12,007 bases of DNA from Desulfobacterales bacterium (lineage in GTDB: Bacteria > Desulfobacterota > Desulfobacteria > Desulfobacterales > RPRI01), in NCBI GenBank assembly GCA_020052975.1, contig JAGVOC010000159.1:1-12007 (forward strand), in the 5' to 3' direction. Below the pieces are notes generated by a model. It saw nothing but the letters and a program-made list of their open reading frames with translations. It was not told where the DNA came from and searched no databases. The position numbers and the translations under genes were made by a program. Shown here in pieces: positions 5,813-12,007 of the stretch (position 1 is the first letter of the stretch; every line of letters begins with the position of its first letter).

Positions 5813-6961
5813 ATGAATAAAAATTTAAAAAAAGTTTTAATGGTATTGCTGGTTGCAACAGTTTTTGTGTTGCCGATTGCTATAGCCGGGGCGGCGCATG
5901 CGGACAAACTGCAGGATGCAATTGCAAAGGCGCCACAGGGTGTTGAGAAAGGCCAGATTGACCACGCAGCAAAACCCGGGTATCTCGGGATTCCCGGCGG
6001 TCTCCAGATCAACCTGTTTGTGGCTTTCATCTGGGCGGTCTGGGTGGGCTGGGTTTTCTCCACGGTCGGGGCTTTCGGCGGGATCATGGCCGGAGTTGGC
6101 CACATCTCCATTTTCGGCCTGGGGGCTTACGCCAAAACCTTCAAAGACTCGGCGCCGGAGCTGAACAAGTTCGTCACAGACAGCATCCGCGTGTCCAATC
6201 AGTGGCTGGTCGCGCTGTCAGCCCTGGTCTCCAGCGTCAACTATGCCAAGCAGAAGCGCGTGACCATCCCGCTGGGCCTGTGCCTTGGTCTGGGTTCGCT
6301 CATCGCGGCCTTCCTAGTGGTTTACACCACCATGGGCAAACTCAAGTTTTCCGCGTACCAGGGCTATTTCGGCCTGATCGTGTTCATAATTGGCGGTTTC
6401 ATGGTTTATGAAATGACGCCCAAGGGGCAGGCCGGCAAGAAAAAATCCAAGGAAGCCGCCAAAGCCTTCGAGGCCGCCGTCAAGCAGAAGGGCGACATCA
6501 CCTCGCAGGGAGTTAAAACACAGAGTTACAGTATGAAACGGATCGAGATTGCCTTCTTTGGACAAACCTTCGGATTCAGCCCCATCTGGGCCTTCGTCGG
6601 CGGTTTTTTCATCAGCGCAATCTCTTCGTTCATCGGTGTCGGCGGCGGATTTCTATACGTTCCCTTTTTGACCAGCGTGGTCGGGTTGCCGATGTTCGTG
6701 GCGGCCGGGACCTCCGGTCTCGCGGTTTTGATCAGCATGGTTCTCTCGATTTTCAACTTCATGATCAAGGGCGTCACGGTCGACTGGCTATTGATAGGCA
6801 TCGAGCTCGTGGGTATTTTCGTCGGTTCCATGGTCGGACCCCGTACCGGTAAATATATCCCGGAAAAGGGCCTCAAGTGGTTCTTCATCGTGCTGGCCGT
6901 GTACGTAGGACTGGGTTACACTCTCGCAGGTTTTTTCAACATCAAGACTTTAGTTGGTTGA
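5813..6961 (+). CDS. TauE/SafE-family membrane permease, long form (putative sulfite or anion exporter)
   Basis: This 382-residue membrane protein starts at an ATG with AAGAGGA six bases upstream. Residues 1-31 look like a cleavable signal (KK, a hydrophobic core, then GAAHA). About 30 polar residues follow, then a first block of helices (about 65-205). A charged cytoplasmic-type loop (about 208-245, many Lys) leads to a second block (about 250-380). The second block carries GGFFISAISSFIGVGGGFLYVPFL and AAGTSGLAV, characteristic of TauE/SafE (DUF81). Classical members are about 250 residues, so this is an extended version. The family exports sulfite, sulfoacetate or related anions; the substrate here is unproven. 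From about 5890 the gene uses many G- and C-ending codons, unlike the AT-rich leader and most neighbours. A sigma-54 promoter sits upstream, and the next gene follows after a hairpin. Confidence 0.85.
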   Translation: MNKNLKKVLMVLLVATVFVLPIAIAGAAHADKLQDAIAKAPQGVEKGQIDHAAKPGYLGIPGGLQINLFVAFIWAVWVGWVFSTVGAFGGIMAGVGHISIFGLGAYAKTFKDSAPELNKFVTDSIRVSNQWLVALSALVSSVNYAKQKRVTIPLGLCLGLGSLIAAFLVVYTTMGKLKFSAYQGYFGLIVFIIGGFMVYEMTPKGQAGKKKSKEAAKAFEAAVKQKGDITSQGVKTQSYSMKRIEIAFFGQTFGFSPIWAFVGGFFISAISSFIGVGGGFLYVPFLTSVVGLPMFVAAGTSGLAVLISMVLSIFNFMIKGVTVDWLLIGIELVGIFVGSMVGPRTGKYIPEKGLKWFFIVLAVYVGLGYTLAGFFNIKTLVG

Positions 6962-6980
6962 TGGCAGTCCATTCATCAAA

Positions 6981-7008
6981 GCCGGCCCCGGCAGGAAGCG
7001 GGGCTGGC
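6981..7008 (+). repeat. Intercistronic GC-rich hairpin
   Basis: The arms 6981-6990 (GCCGGCCCCG) and 6999-7008 (CGGGGCTGGC) form ten pairs, including one G-U, around an eight-base loop (GCAGGAAG). It begins 19 bases after the TauE-like stop and lies before the next gene. No T-tract follows, so it is more likely an mRNA-stabilising or partial attenuation element than a full terminator. Confidence 0.65.
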
Positions 7009-7032
7009 ACGGCAAGTTGATAAGTGATCGAA

Positions 7033-7596
7033 ATGAATAATATGTTTAATGAAATCATGCGGATGATTGATCCTTTTCTGATAGTCCCTTATCGTTTAAC
7101 AGGCGATGCATTGGCCGGTTTTCTTATCGGGACTTTCTGCCTGTGTATGATATGCGTAGTGCTTGGAGAGCTGACTATTTCGGCCGGTATCCGCCTTAAC
7201 CGCAAGCATCTCCAGGAACTCAAGCAGGAGGTCTCGCAAAAAGAAAGACTCAGCTTCCAGGCGTATGCTGAAGAAGACCGTGTCAGCTACAAGGCGCTCA
7301 ACAAGGCTGCCAATGATGCCTGGGGCCGTTACTTCTTCACCATGGCGGCTTATTCGGGCGGCATCCTCTGGCCGGTGCCATTTGCGCTGGCGTGGATGCA
7401 ATCCCGGTTTCAGGAGGTCGCCTTTGGTCTTATTTTCCCGCTCAACCGCCTGCTCGGAGACAATGTGGGCTATCCCTTTATATTCATTCCCATGTACATT
7501 CTCGCCCGTATCGTGTTCAAATATTTAAGACCAAGGTTGCCCTATTTTCGCGGTGTCCAGGCCATGCTCGACAAAAGCGGCGCTGAAAGCGGCTGA
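7033..7596 (+). CDS. Three-helix membrane protein with a central charged segment, unknown function
   Basis: This encodes about 187 residues. An ATG at 7033 with AGTGA five bases upstream is preferred; GTG at 7024 and ATG at 7042 are alternatives. A short N-terminus is followed by helix 1 (about 23-47), then a strongly charged, coiled-coil-like segment rich in Lys, Glu and Gln (about 50-100). A second hydrophobic stretch (about 103-123) and a third (about 140-165) follow, with a basic C-terminus. The order of one helix, a cytoplasmic helical segment and two helices recalls the EMC3/TMCO1/DUF106 branch of the Oxa1 superfamily. This is a resemblance in layout only. It shares the raised G+C content of the TauE-like gene and probably its transcript, with 71 bases and a hairpin between them. 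It may be an accessory subunit or insertion helper for that permease. Confidence 0.75.
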   Translation: MNNMFNEIMRMIDPFLIVPYRLTGDALAGFLIGTFCLCMICVVLGELTISAGIRLNRKHLQELKQEVSQKERLSFQAYAEEDRVSYKALNKAANDAWGRYFFTMAAYSGGILWPVPFALAWMQSRFQEVAFGLIFPLNRLLGDNVGYPFIFIPMYILARIVFKYLRPRLPYFRGVQAMLDKSGAESG

Positions 7597-7602
7597 TAAC
7601 AA

Positions 7603-7629
7603 ATAATTTCTTTTAAATCCTGAAATTAT
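7603..7629. repeat. AT-rich inverted repeat before the sensor operon
   Basis: ATAATTTC (7603-7610) and GAAATTAT (7622-7629) are perfect eight-base arms around an 11-base spacer. The element fills the gap between the three-helix membrane protein gene and the sensor operon. It is too AT-rich and lacks the T-tract for a strong terminator; it may be a weak operator or chance. Confidence 0.3.
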
Positions 7630-7648
7630 CATGGTACAATTACCCGCC

Positions 7649-8137
7649 ATGAAATACATCTTAAATAAATCAATAAGATTCCTGCCGGTTTTTCTTTCTG
7701 TTTTATTTTTTCCGGAACAGGCCATGGCTACCCAGACCCATGGAGGGCTTGAAGGTATTTACGCGCATCAGTTTGCCCATCTTTTCTTCATTGTTTCAAT
7801 GGGAATTCTGATCTTCTGGCTGAGAGAAAGAGATCTGGTTCGGGAAAAAGGATGGCGGTTTATACAATATTCGGCTGTTTTTCTTATTCTCTGGAATTTT
7901 GACACCTTCCTTGTTCATCTTCTTGACGAACAGCTTGAGATTATAAACGTAAGCAAAATTGATGCAGCTCGGATACTCATTGAATCAAGCCGCGGCGGCA
8001 GACTGATTGAGGCGTTTTATTATGCCGCCAAGCTTGATCATCTCTTTTGTGTTCCGGCCATGTGGTTTCTTTATTCCGGGTTAAGATGCCTGTTAAAGGA
8101 AACAAACACCGGTTTGCAGGAAGAGAGAATTCAATGA
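7649..8137 (+). CDS. Small His-bearing membrane protein, likely co-sensor of the kinase
   Basis: This encodes 162 residues from the ATG at 7649. An ATG at 7631 would add six residues and cannot be excluded; neither has a clear ribosome site. The N-terminus is basic then hydrophobic and ends PEQAMA, a likely signal peptide or first helix. Three further hydrophobic stretches (about 42-58, 72-92 and 120-146) follow. Histidines sit in or next to them: H40 and H44 at the first, H90 at the second and H131 at the third, plus H31 just outside. This pattern could bind haem, a metal or a quinone. The stop overlaps the kinase start (ATGA at 8134-8137), which indicates translational coupling. I do not recognise the family; a partner or sensory subunit of the kinase is inferred from the overlap and topology. 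Confidence 0.78.
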   Translation: MKYILNKSIRFLPVFLSVLFFPEQAMATQTHGGLEGIYAHQFAHLFFIVSMGILIFWLRERDLVREKGWRFIQYSAVFLILWNFDTFLVHLLDEQLEIINVSKIDAARILIESSRGGRLIEAFYYAAKLDHLFCVPAMWFLYSGLRCLLKETNTGLQEERIQ

Positions 8138-9642
8138 CGATATCTTCTTTTCCGATATGGTTTATCGACATTACCGGCTCCGTTCTTATGATAATCTTGT
8201 CATTTCTGTGCCTCAATCCTGTCAACAAACTGAAAACCCGCGATCCTAACAACGTCATATGGACTTATCTTTTGTGGGTCTGCTATGGGCTCACCCTTTT
8301 TGCCGTGTCAAGATCGGCAGGGCATATATTGAAACAGATTCTCATTTTATCTGGATACGATGCGGTATGGAATATAATCAATCCGTTCAGCGGAGCCATA
8401 AACACTTTCACGCTTGTAATTGTGGCATCCATAACCCTTTTTTTTGAGCGCATCTGGAAAATCTATCAGCAGATTTCAAAAGACAGACAGGCGATTCAAT
8501 CCGCCCACAGGGAGCTTCTTAATCTCAATCAGAATCTTGAACGACTCGTCGAGCAGAGGACAGAGGCTCTTGCCCTTTCGGAGCACAAGTACCGCCGCAT
8601 TTTTGAAGTTTCAAAAGATATGATACTTGTTACAGGGAAAGACGGCATGATACTTGAGCTTAATCCCGAAGGGAACGCAATGCTCGGATTAAAGAATGCC
8701 GGCAGCTTAAACGGCAGAAGATTCAAGGATTTCTTCTCAGAAGAGAAAGACTGGGAACGCATTGAAAAAACGCTTGAGAGAAAGGGTTTTGTTACAAATG
8801 TTGAGTTGGAATTGAAGCGCTCCGACGGTGCCAGGATGGGTTCGCTTGTAAGTGGAAGCTTTGACTTCGGCCTGCCCGGGCAGGATGAGACCATCCATTT
8901 TCTGGTCAAGGATATTGAACAGAGAAGAATGATGGAAAAGCAGATGGCCCAGGCAGACAAGCTTGCTTCCATAGGCCAGCTTTCAGCAGGTATTGCACAC
9001 GAGATCAACAATCCCCTTGGAGTGATTCTGGGTTACTCTCAGCTTCTTCTGCGGAATGAAAAAACTGAAACGGACAGATACAACGATCTCAAAACAATAG
9101 AAAAGCATGTAAAAAACTGCAAGTCGATTGTAGAGGATCTGCTTAACTTTGCGAGGAGTTCAAAGCCTGAAATCAAAACAACCCGGATCAACGAAGCCGC
9201 AGATGATGTATTGAATTTCATCCTGCATCATTCCAAGCTGGATGGGATAGATATTATCCGGAATTATGACGAAGAAGCTCCGCCCATGCTCCTTGATGAG
9301 AAGAAGATAAGGCAGGTCCTGATAAATCTTCTGATGAATGCGGGGCACGCTGTTGGGAAAAAAGGAAGTATCAGCCTGTCGACGGAATACATAAAACAGG
9401 ATAATAAAGTGGCCATAACAGTTGCCGATACGGGATATGGGATAGAGAAAAAAAATCTGACCCGAATCTTCGATCCTTTTTTTACAACGAAACCGACCGG
9501 AGAAGGAACCGGCCTGGGGCTTTCGGTAAGTTACGGAATTGTGAAAAGCCATGGAGGCGAGATTCTCGTTGAAAGCGAGTCCGGCAAGGGGACTCTGTTT
9601 ACGGTTCTTCTGCCGGTGGTTTCGCCTGAAACCAAAGTATGA
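8134..9642 (+). CDS. Membrane-anchored PAS sensor histidine kinase (NtrB type)
   Basis: This encodes 502 residues from the ATG at 8134, which overlaps the preceding stop and has AGGAAGAGAG upstream. The frame is open back to 8047, but only inside the previous gene. Three hydrophobic segments (about 9-27, 41-58 and 86-104) give a membrane input region with little outside the membrane. A helical, coiled-coil-like linker (about 108-152) and a PAS domain (about 153-265) follow. The HisKA domain carries phospho-acceptor H289 in AGIAHEINNPLG. The ATPase domain shows N402 in the N box (INLLMNAGHAV), D432 in VADTGYGI, and GEGTGLGLS. It should autophosphorylate and pass phosphate to the NtrC-type regulator encoded next. 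The stop codon abuts the edge of a dispersed repeat, so the last residues could have been affected by its insertion. Confidence 0.93.
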   Translation: MTISSFPIWFIDITGSVLMIILSFLCLNPVNKLKTRDPNNVIWTYLLWVCYGLTLFAVSRSAGHILKQILILSGYDAVWNIINPFSGAINTFTLVIVASITLFFERIWKIYQQISKDRQAIQSAHRELLNLNQNLERLVEQRTEALALSEHKYRRIFEVSKDMILVTGKDGMILELNPEGNAMLGLKNAGSLNGRRFKDFFSEEKDWERIEKTLERKGFVTNVELELKRSDGARMGSLVSGSFDFGLPGQDETIHFLVKDIEQRRMMEKQMAQADKLASIGQLSAGIAHEINNPLGVILGYSQLLLRNEKTETDRYNDLKTIEKHVKNCKSIVEDLLNFARSSKPEIKTTRINEAADDVLNFILHHSKLDGIDIIRNYDEEAPPMLLDEKKIRQVLINLLMNAGHAVGKKGSISLSTEYIKQDNKVAITVADTGYGIEKKNLTRIFDPFFTTKPTGEGTGLGLSVSYGIVKSHGGEILVESESGKGTLFTVLLPVVSPETKV

Positions 9643-9659
9643 CGGCTTCATAAAAAGTC
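9641..9659 (+). repeat. Edge motif of the repeat cluster, overlapping the kinase stop codon
   Basis: GACGGCTTCATAAAAAGTC begins within the kinase TGA (9640-9642) and matches 14 of 19 positions of the motif at 5252-5270 (- strand). It looks like the outer end of the repeat element that fills the gap between kinase and regulator. Confidence 0.5.
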
Positions 9660-9667
9660 TCAAAATC

Positions 9668-9736
9668 GTCACTCCCGTGAAAACGGGAGTCCATAAACAG
9701 TTGAAACAACTGGATTACCGCTTTCGCGGGAATGAC
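9668..9736. repeat. Large REP/MITE-like palindrome
   Basis: A 26-base unit at 9668-9693 (GTCACTCCCGTG...) is matched in inverted orientation at 9711-9736 with 21 of 26 positions agreeing. Each unit can also fold on itself (CCCGTGAAAACGGG). The centre holds a perfect CAGTTG-AAA-CAACTG palindrome at 9698-9712. The whole element could form a long hairpin in RNA between the kinase and regulator coding regions. It resembles the widespread GTCATTCCCGCGAAAGCGGGAATCC class of intergenic repeats. Confidence 0.8.
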
Positions 9737-9742
9737 ATAAAA

Positions 9743-9756
9743 AAGCAAATTTGCTT
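9743..9756. repeat. Perfect 14-bp palindrome
   Basis: AAGCAAATTTGCTT is its own reverse complement. It lies between the large palindrome and the partial third repeat unit. It may be part of the repeat cluster or a regulator site for the downstream gene; the sequence does not decide. Confidence 0.5.
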
Positions 9757-9779
9757 ATCCCTGTGGAAACGGGAATCCA
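9757..9779 (+). repeat. Third, partial repeat unit upstream of the regulator
   Basis: ATCCCTGTGGAAACGGGAATCC closely matches the unit at 9668-9693 in the same orientation. It is in frame with the downstream regulator and would encode PVETGIH if translation began at the TTG at 9751. This peptide is a common artefact of such repeats, so the upstream start is rejected. Confidence 0.7.
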
Positions 9780-9807
9780 TAACCGGAAACCGGAAATAAA
9801 AGATTAT

Positions 9808-11220
9808 ATGGAAATAAAAATACTGGTAGTAGACGATGAGCCTGATATGCGTCAGCTTTTAAAGCGGAGCCTCGAACCCGATCTCAGATGCAGAGTCGAG
9901 ACGGCCTCTTCAGGAGAGATGGCGCTTAAAATGCTTGAAGAACTTCATATTGATATGGTTCTGGCTGATATAAAAATGCCGGGCATGGACGGGCTTGAGC
10001 TCCTTGAGCTGATAAAAAGGGAACATCCTGATCTGACGGTAGTTATGATGACCGCCTTTGGCCGGATTGAAATGGCTGTCGAAGCCATGAAAAGGGGGGC
10101 ATACGATTTTATAACAAAGCCGTTTGATCATGATGCCCTGATACTGAGGCTTCAAAATGCTGTTGAAAGAAGCAGGCTTCTCAAGGAAAATCGCAGACTT
10201 CTGAAAGAAAGTCAAAATACGCATGTGTTTCAGGATCTTGTAGGTAAAAGTGCTGTAATGCAAAGGGTGTATGAAACCATCCAGATGGTAGCTCAAACCG
10301 ACCTCACTGTTTTGATCACCGGCGAATCGGGGACGGGAAAGGATCTTGTTTCAAGAGCCATTCACGCTCTGAGCAATCGCAACCAGGGGCCTTTTGTAGC
10401 GGTTAACTGCCCTACTGTTCCGGAAAATATTCTCGAAAGCGAATTGTTCGGGTATAAAAAGGGCGCATTCACCCATGCAACCCAGAACAAAATAGGACTT
10501 TTTCAGGAAGCTCACAAAGGATCGATATTTCTGGATGAAATAGGTGATATAAGTCCGACCATCCAGACAAAACTGTTAAGAGTGCTTCAGGAAAAGGAGA
10601 TTAAACCGCTTGGTGATACAAAAACAATTTCCGTGGATGTCCGCATAATCGCCTCAACAAACCGGAATCTTGAAGAGAAGATAAAAAAAGCCGAGTACCG
10701 GGAAGATTTTTTCTACCGCCTGAATGTTCTTCCCCTTAAGACGCCTTCCTTAAGGGAGCATCGGGAAGATATTCCCGTTATAGCAAGCCATCTCATTAAT
10801 AAACATTGCGCAAAACTCAACAAGCCGGTCAAATCAATATCTCCTGATCTTATGAAAAACTTTATGGAAAGAACTTGGGAAGGAAACGTAAGGGAGATGG
10901 AGAATGTAATATTGCGCGGGATTCTCTATTGTTCAACCGATGTCATCACGCCTGATGATGCCGGAATCACAAAGGATATGCGGAAGGAATGCCTTGTGGA
11001 GTTTTCTTCGCAGGATTTGCAGTATAAGGACGCAAAAGAGCAGACTCTCAATCTCTTTAATAAAAATTATATCAGCAATCTTCTTTCAGCCAACAGGGGA
11101 AATGTCACTCAGGCGGCAAAACTCTGCGGACTCGAACGCCAGGCTCTTCAGCAGATCATGAGAAGATACGGCATCAGGGCTGAAGATTTTAGGCAGGAAC
11201 AGGTACGCAGTGATCAGTAA
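9808..11220 (+). CDS. NtrC-type sigma-54-dependent response regulator
   Basis: This encodes 470 residues from the ATG at 9808. The frame extends to 9751 only through repeat DNA. The receiver domain (1-125) has D9, D10, phospho-acceptor D54, T82 and K104. The AAA+ domain (about 143-385) has Walker A GESGTGKD at 172-179, Walker B GSIFLDEIGD and the REDFFYRLN arginine region. The loop that normally reads GAFTGA reads GAFTHA here (219-224). A Fis-type helix-turn-helix (about 425-462) contains GNVTQAAKLCGLERQALQQIMRRYGI. Phosphorylated by the upstream kinase, it should bind enhancers and drive sigma-54 RNA polymerase. The promoters at 5684-5698 and 5286-5300 are plausible targets. No strong ribosome site is visible. 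The gene is separated from the kinase by 165 bases of repeats, and its last codons and stop lie in a 14-base tandem repeat. Confidence 0.95.
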   Translation: MEIKILVVDDEPDMRQLLKRSLEPDLRCRVETASSGEMALKMLEELHIDMVLADIKMPGMDGLELLELIKREHPDLTVVMMTAFGRIEMAVEAMKRGAYDFITKPFDHDALILRLQNAVERSRLLKENRRLLKESQNTHVFQDLVGKSAVMQRVYETIQMVAQTDLTVLITGESGTGKDLVSRAIHALSNRNQGPFVAVNCPTVPENILESELFGYKKGAFTHATQNKIGLFQEAHKGSIFLDEIGDISPTIQTKLLRVLQEKEIKPLGDTKTISVDVRIIASTNRNLEEKIKKAEYREDFFYRLNVLPLKTPSLREHREDIPVIASHLINKHCAKLNKPVKSISPDLMKNFMERTWEGNVREMENVILRGILYCSTDVITPDDAGITKDMRKECLVEFSSQDLQYKDAKEQTLNLFNKNYISNLLSANRGNVTQAAKLCGLERQALQQIMRRYGIRAEDFRQEQVRSDQ

Positions 11221-11235
11221 TCAGTGATCAGTAAA
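11208..11235. repeat. Tandem 14-base repeat spanning the regulator stop codon
   Basis: CAGTGATCAGTAAT (11208-11221) is followed directly by CAGTGATCAGTAAA (11222-11235). The first copy supplies the regulator's last codons and TAA stop. The TGATCA cores are self-complementary. GGAAACC-rich degenerate repeats follow (about 11249-11280). The 11-mer AACCGGAAACC at 11249-11259 also occurs at 9781-9791 just before the regulator start. Confidence 0.75.
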
Positions 11236-11286
11236 CGGAAAACCTTTCAACCGGAAACCACAAACCAGAAACCAGAGACCTGTTTT

Positions 11287-12007
11287 TTATATTTTCCCGC
11301 ATACCGGACAGCCCTGCATGCGCAGGGGCTTTTCGAGATGACTTTCCGCTAAAAGTTCCTGATTCATGAATATTTCAGCCGTGGGGCCGTCGGCCATGAC
11401 CTGCCCCTTATGGATAACAATTGTCCGCTCGCAGAGATCCATAACCATATCAAGATCGTGAGTCGCTGTTATCTTCGTATGTTTGAATGTTTTCAGAAGC
11501 TCTATGAGCTTGCGTCTTGCCCTTGGGTCAAGGTTTGACGTCGGTTCATCCATGACAAGAATATCGGGCGACATGGCAAGAACTGTCGCAATGGATACCG
11601 ATCTTTTCTCTCCTCCTGAAAGCCTGTAAGGCGGGCGGGATTTTAAATGCAATGCTCCAACCGTTGAAAGGGCATTGTCAACCCTTGCGTCAACTTCTTC
11701 CGGCGGAAGCGAGAGATTCAAGGGACCAAAGGCAACGTCATCATAGACGGTCGGCATGAAAAGCTGGTCGTCCGGGTCCTGGAAAACCATTCCCACCGTT
11801 CGCCTTACCTCTTTCAGCGTCTCTTTTGTTAAAGGATAGTCGCCTATCCGGATAATCCCGTTTCCTGACATGAGGTAGCCGTTAAGGTGAAGAAGAAGCG
11901 TCGATTTCCCGGCTCCGTTTTCCCCGACAACGGCTACCGATTCACCGTGGGTTATTCTGAAGGAAATATCCTGAAGTGCACAGGTGCCGTCCGGGTAAGT
12001 GAACTTC
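11287..12007 (-). CDS. cbiO: CbiO/EcfA-like ABC transporter ATPase (5' end beyond window)
   Basis: This leftward gene enters from the right edge; about 239 residues are visible and only a few N-terminal residues are missing. The ATG at 11871 is internal, because the frame continues upstream through FTYPDGTCALQDISF and the Walker A motif GENGAGKST. Other motifs are the Q loop (VFQDPDDQLF), signature LSGGEKRS, Walker B ILVMDEPTSNLD and switch ATHD. The FxYPDGTxAL opening and the QDPDDQLF Q loop are typical of the energy-coupling ATPases of cobalt, nickel and vitamin transporters. Membrane and substrate subunits would lie beyond 12007, so the cargo is unknown and the symbol is a family assignment. 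The protein ends GCPVCGKI, a small Cys pair outside the ATPase core. It converges on the regulator gene with 66 bases of repeats between them and no clear terminator. Confidence 0.9.
   Translation of the reverse strand, partial: KFTYPDGTCALQDISFRITHGESVAVVGENGAGKSTLLLHLNGYLMSGNGIIRIGDYPLTKETLKEVRRTVGMVFQDPDDQLFMPTVYDDVAFGPLNLSLPPEEVDARVDNALSTVGALHLKSRPPYRLSGGEKRSVSIATVLAMSPDILVMDEPTSNLDPRARRKLIELLKTFKHTKITATHDLDMVMDLCERTIVIHKGQVMADGPTAEIFMNQELLAESHLEKPLRMQGCPVCGKI

Noticed and set aside
7632..7648. TGGTAC...CCCGC before the sensor operon as a -24/-12 element
   Set aside because: The GG-GC distance is one base too long and the TT before GC is missing.
8047..8133. Upstream extension of the kinase to 8047
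   Set aside because: It lies entirely inside the preceding membrane-protein gene in a different frame, while the ATGA overlap at 8134 is a standard coupling.
9668..9779. Short CRISPR-like array suggested by three similar units
   Set aside because: The units are inverted relative to each other, differ at many positions and have no equal-length spacers; they fit a REP/MITE-like palindrome.
9751..9807. TTG start for the regulator at 9751
   Set aside because: The added residues come from repeat DNA (PVETGIH) and the receiver domain starts cleanly at the ATG at 9808.

Overview
The window looks like part of a chromosome from a sulfur-metabolising Desulfobacterota-type (deltaproteobacterial) anaerobe. 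This rests on gene content only: a PsrA/PhsA-type molybdoenzyme, very cysteine-rich iron-sulfur redox proteins, a long TauE/SafE-like membrane protein, a sigma-54 two-component system, and palindromic repeats between genes. The taxon is inferred; no rRNA or tRNA gene is present.

Layout. (1) 3-98 (+) is the tail of an unidentified membrane protein. (2) 5150 down to 114 (-) is a compact operon read leftward: a cytoplasmic PsrA/PhsA-type molybdopterin oxidoreductase, a ferredoxin-like subunit with four [4Fe-4S] motifs, a GltD-like FAD/NAD(P)H oxidoreductase with extra N- and C-terminal iron-sulfur regions, and a 70-residue protein of unknown function. (3) 5151-5812 is a 660-base AT-rich divergent control region. 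It holds a sigma-54 (-24/-12) candidate facing each way, several palindromes and direct repeats that could be enhancer sites, and a repeat-derived hairpin. (4) 5813-7596 (+) encodes the TauE/SafE-like protein and a three-helix membrane protein; both are richer in G+C than their surroundings. (5) 7649-11220 (+) encodes a small His-bearing membrane protein, an NtrB-type sensor kinase translationally coupled to it (ATGA overlap), and, after a 165-base repeat-filled gap, an NtrC-type sigma-54 activator. (6) 11287-12007 (-) is a CbiO/EcfA-like ABC ATPase that runs off the window.

How the parts may work together (inference). The molybdoenzyme has no export signal. With the four-cluster protein and the GltD-like subunit it would form a soluble chain between NAD(P)H and an inorganic acceptor or donor, most likely a sulfur species. 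The TauE-like exporter on the other side of the control region may move sulfite or a related anion. The two-component system is a good candidate to switch both transcription units through the paired sigma-54 promoters. The substrate, the reaction direction and the regulatory link are not proven by the sequence.
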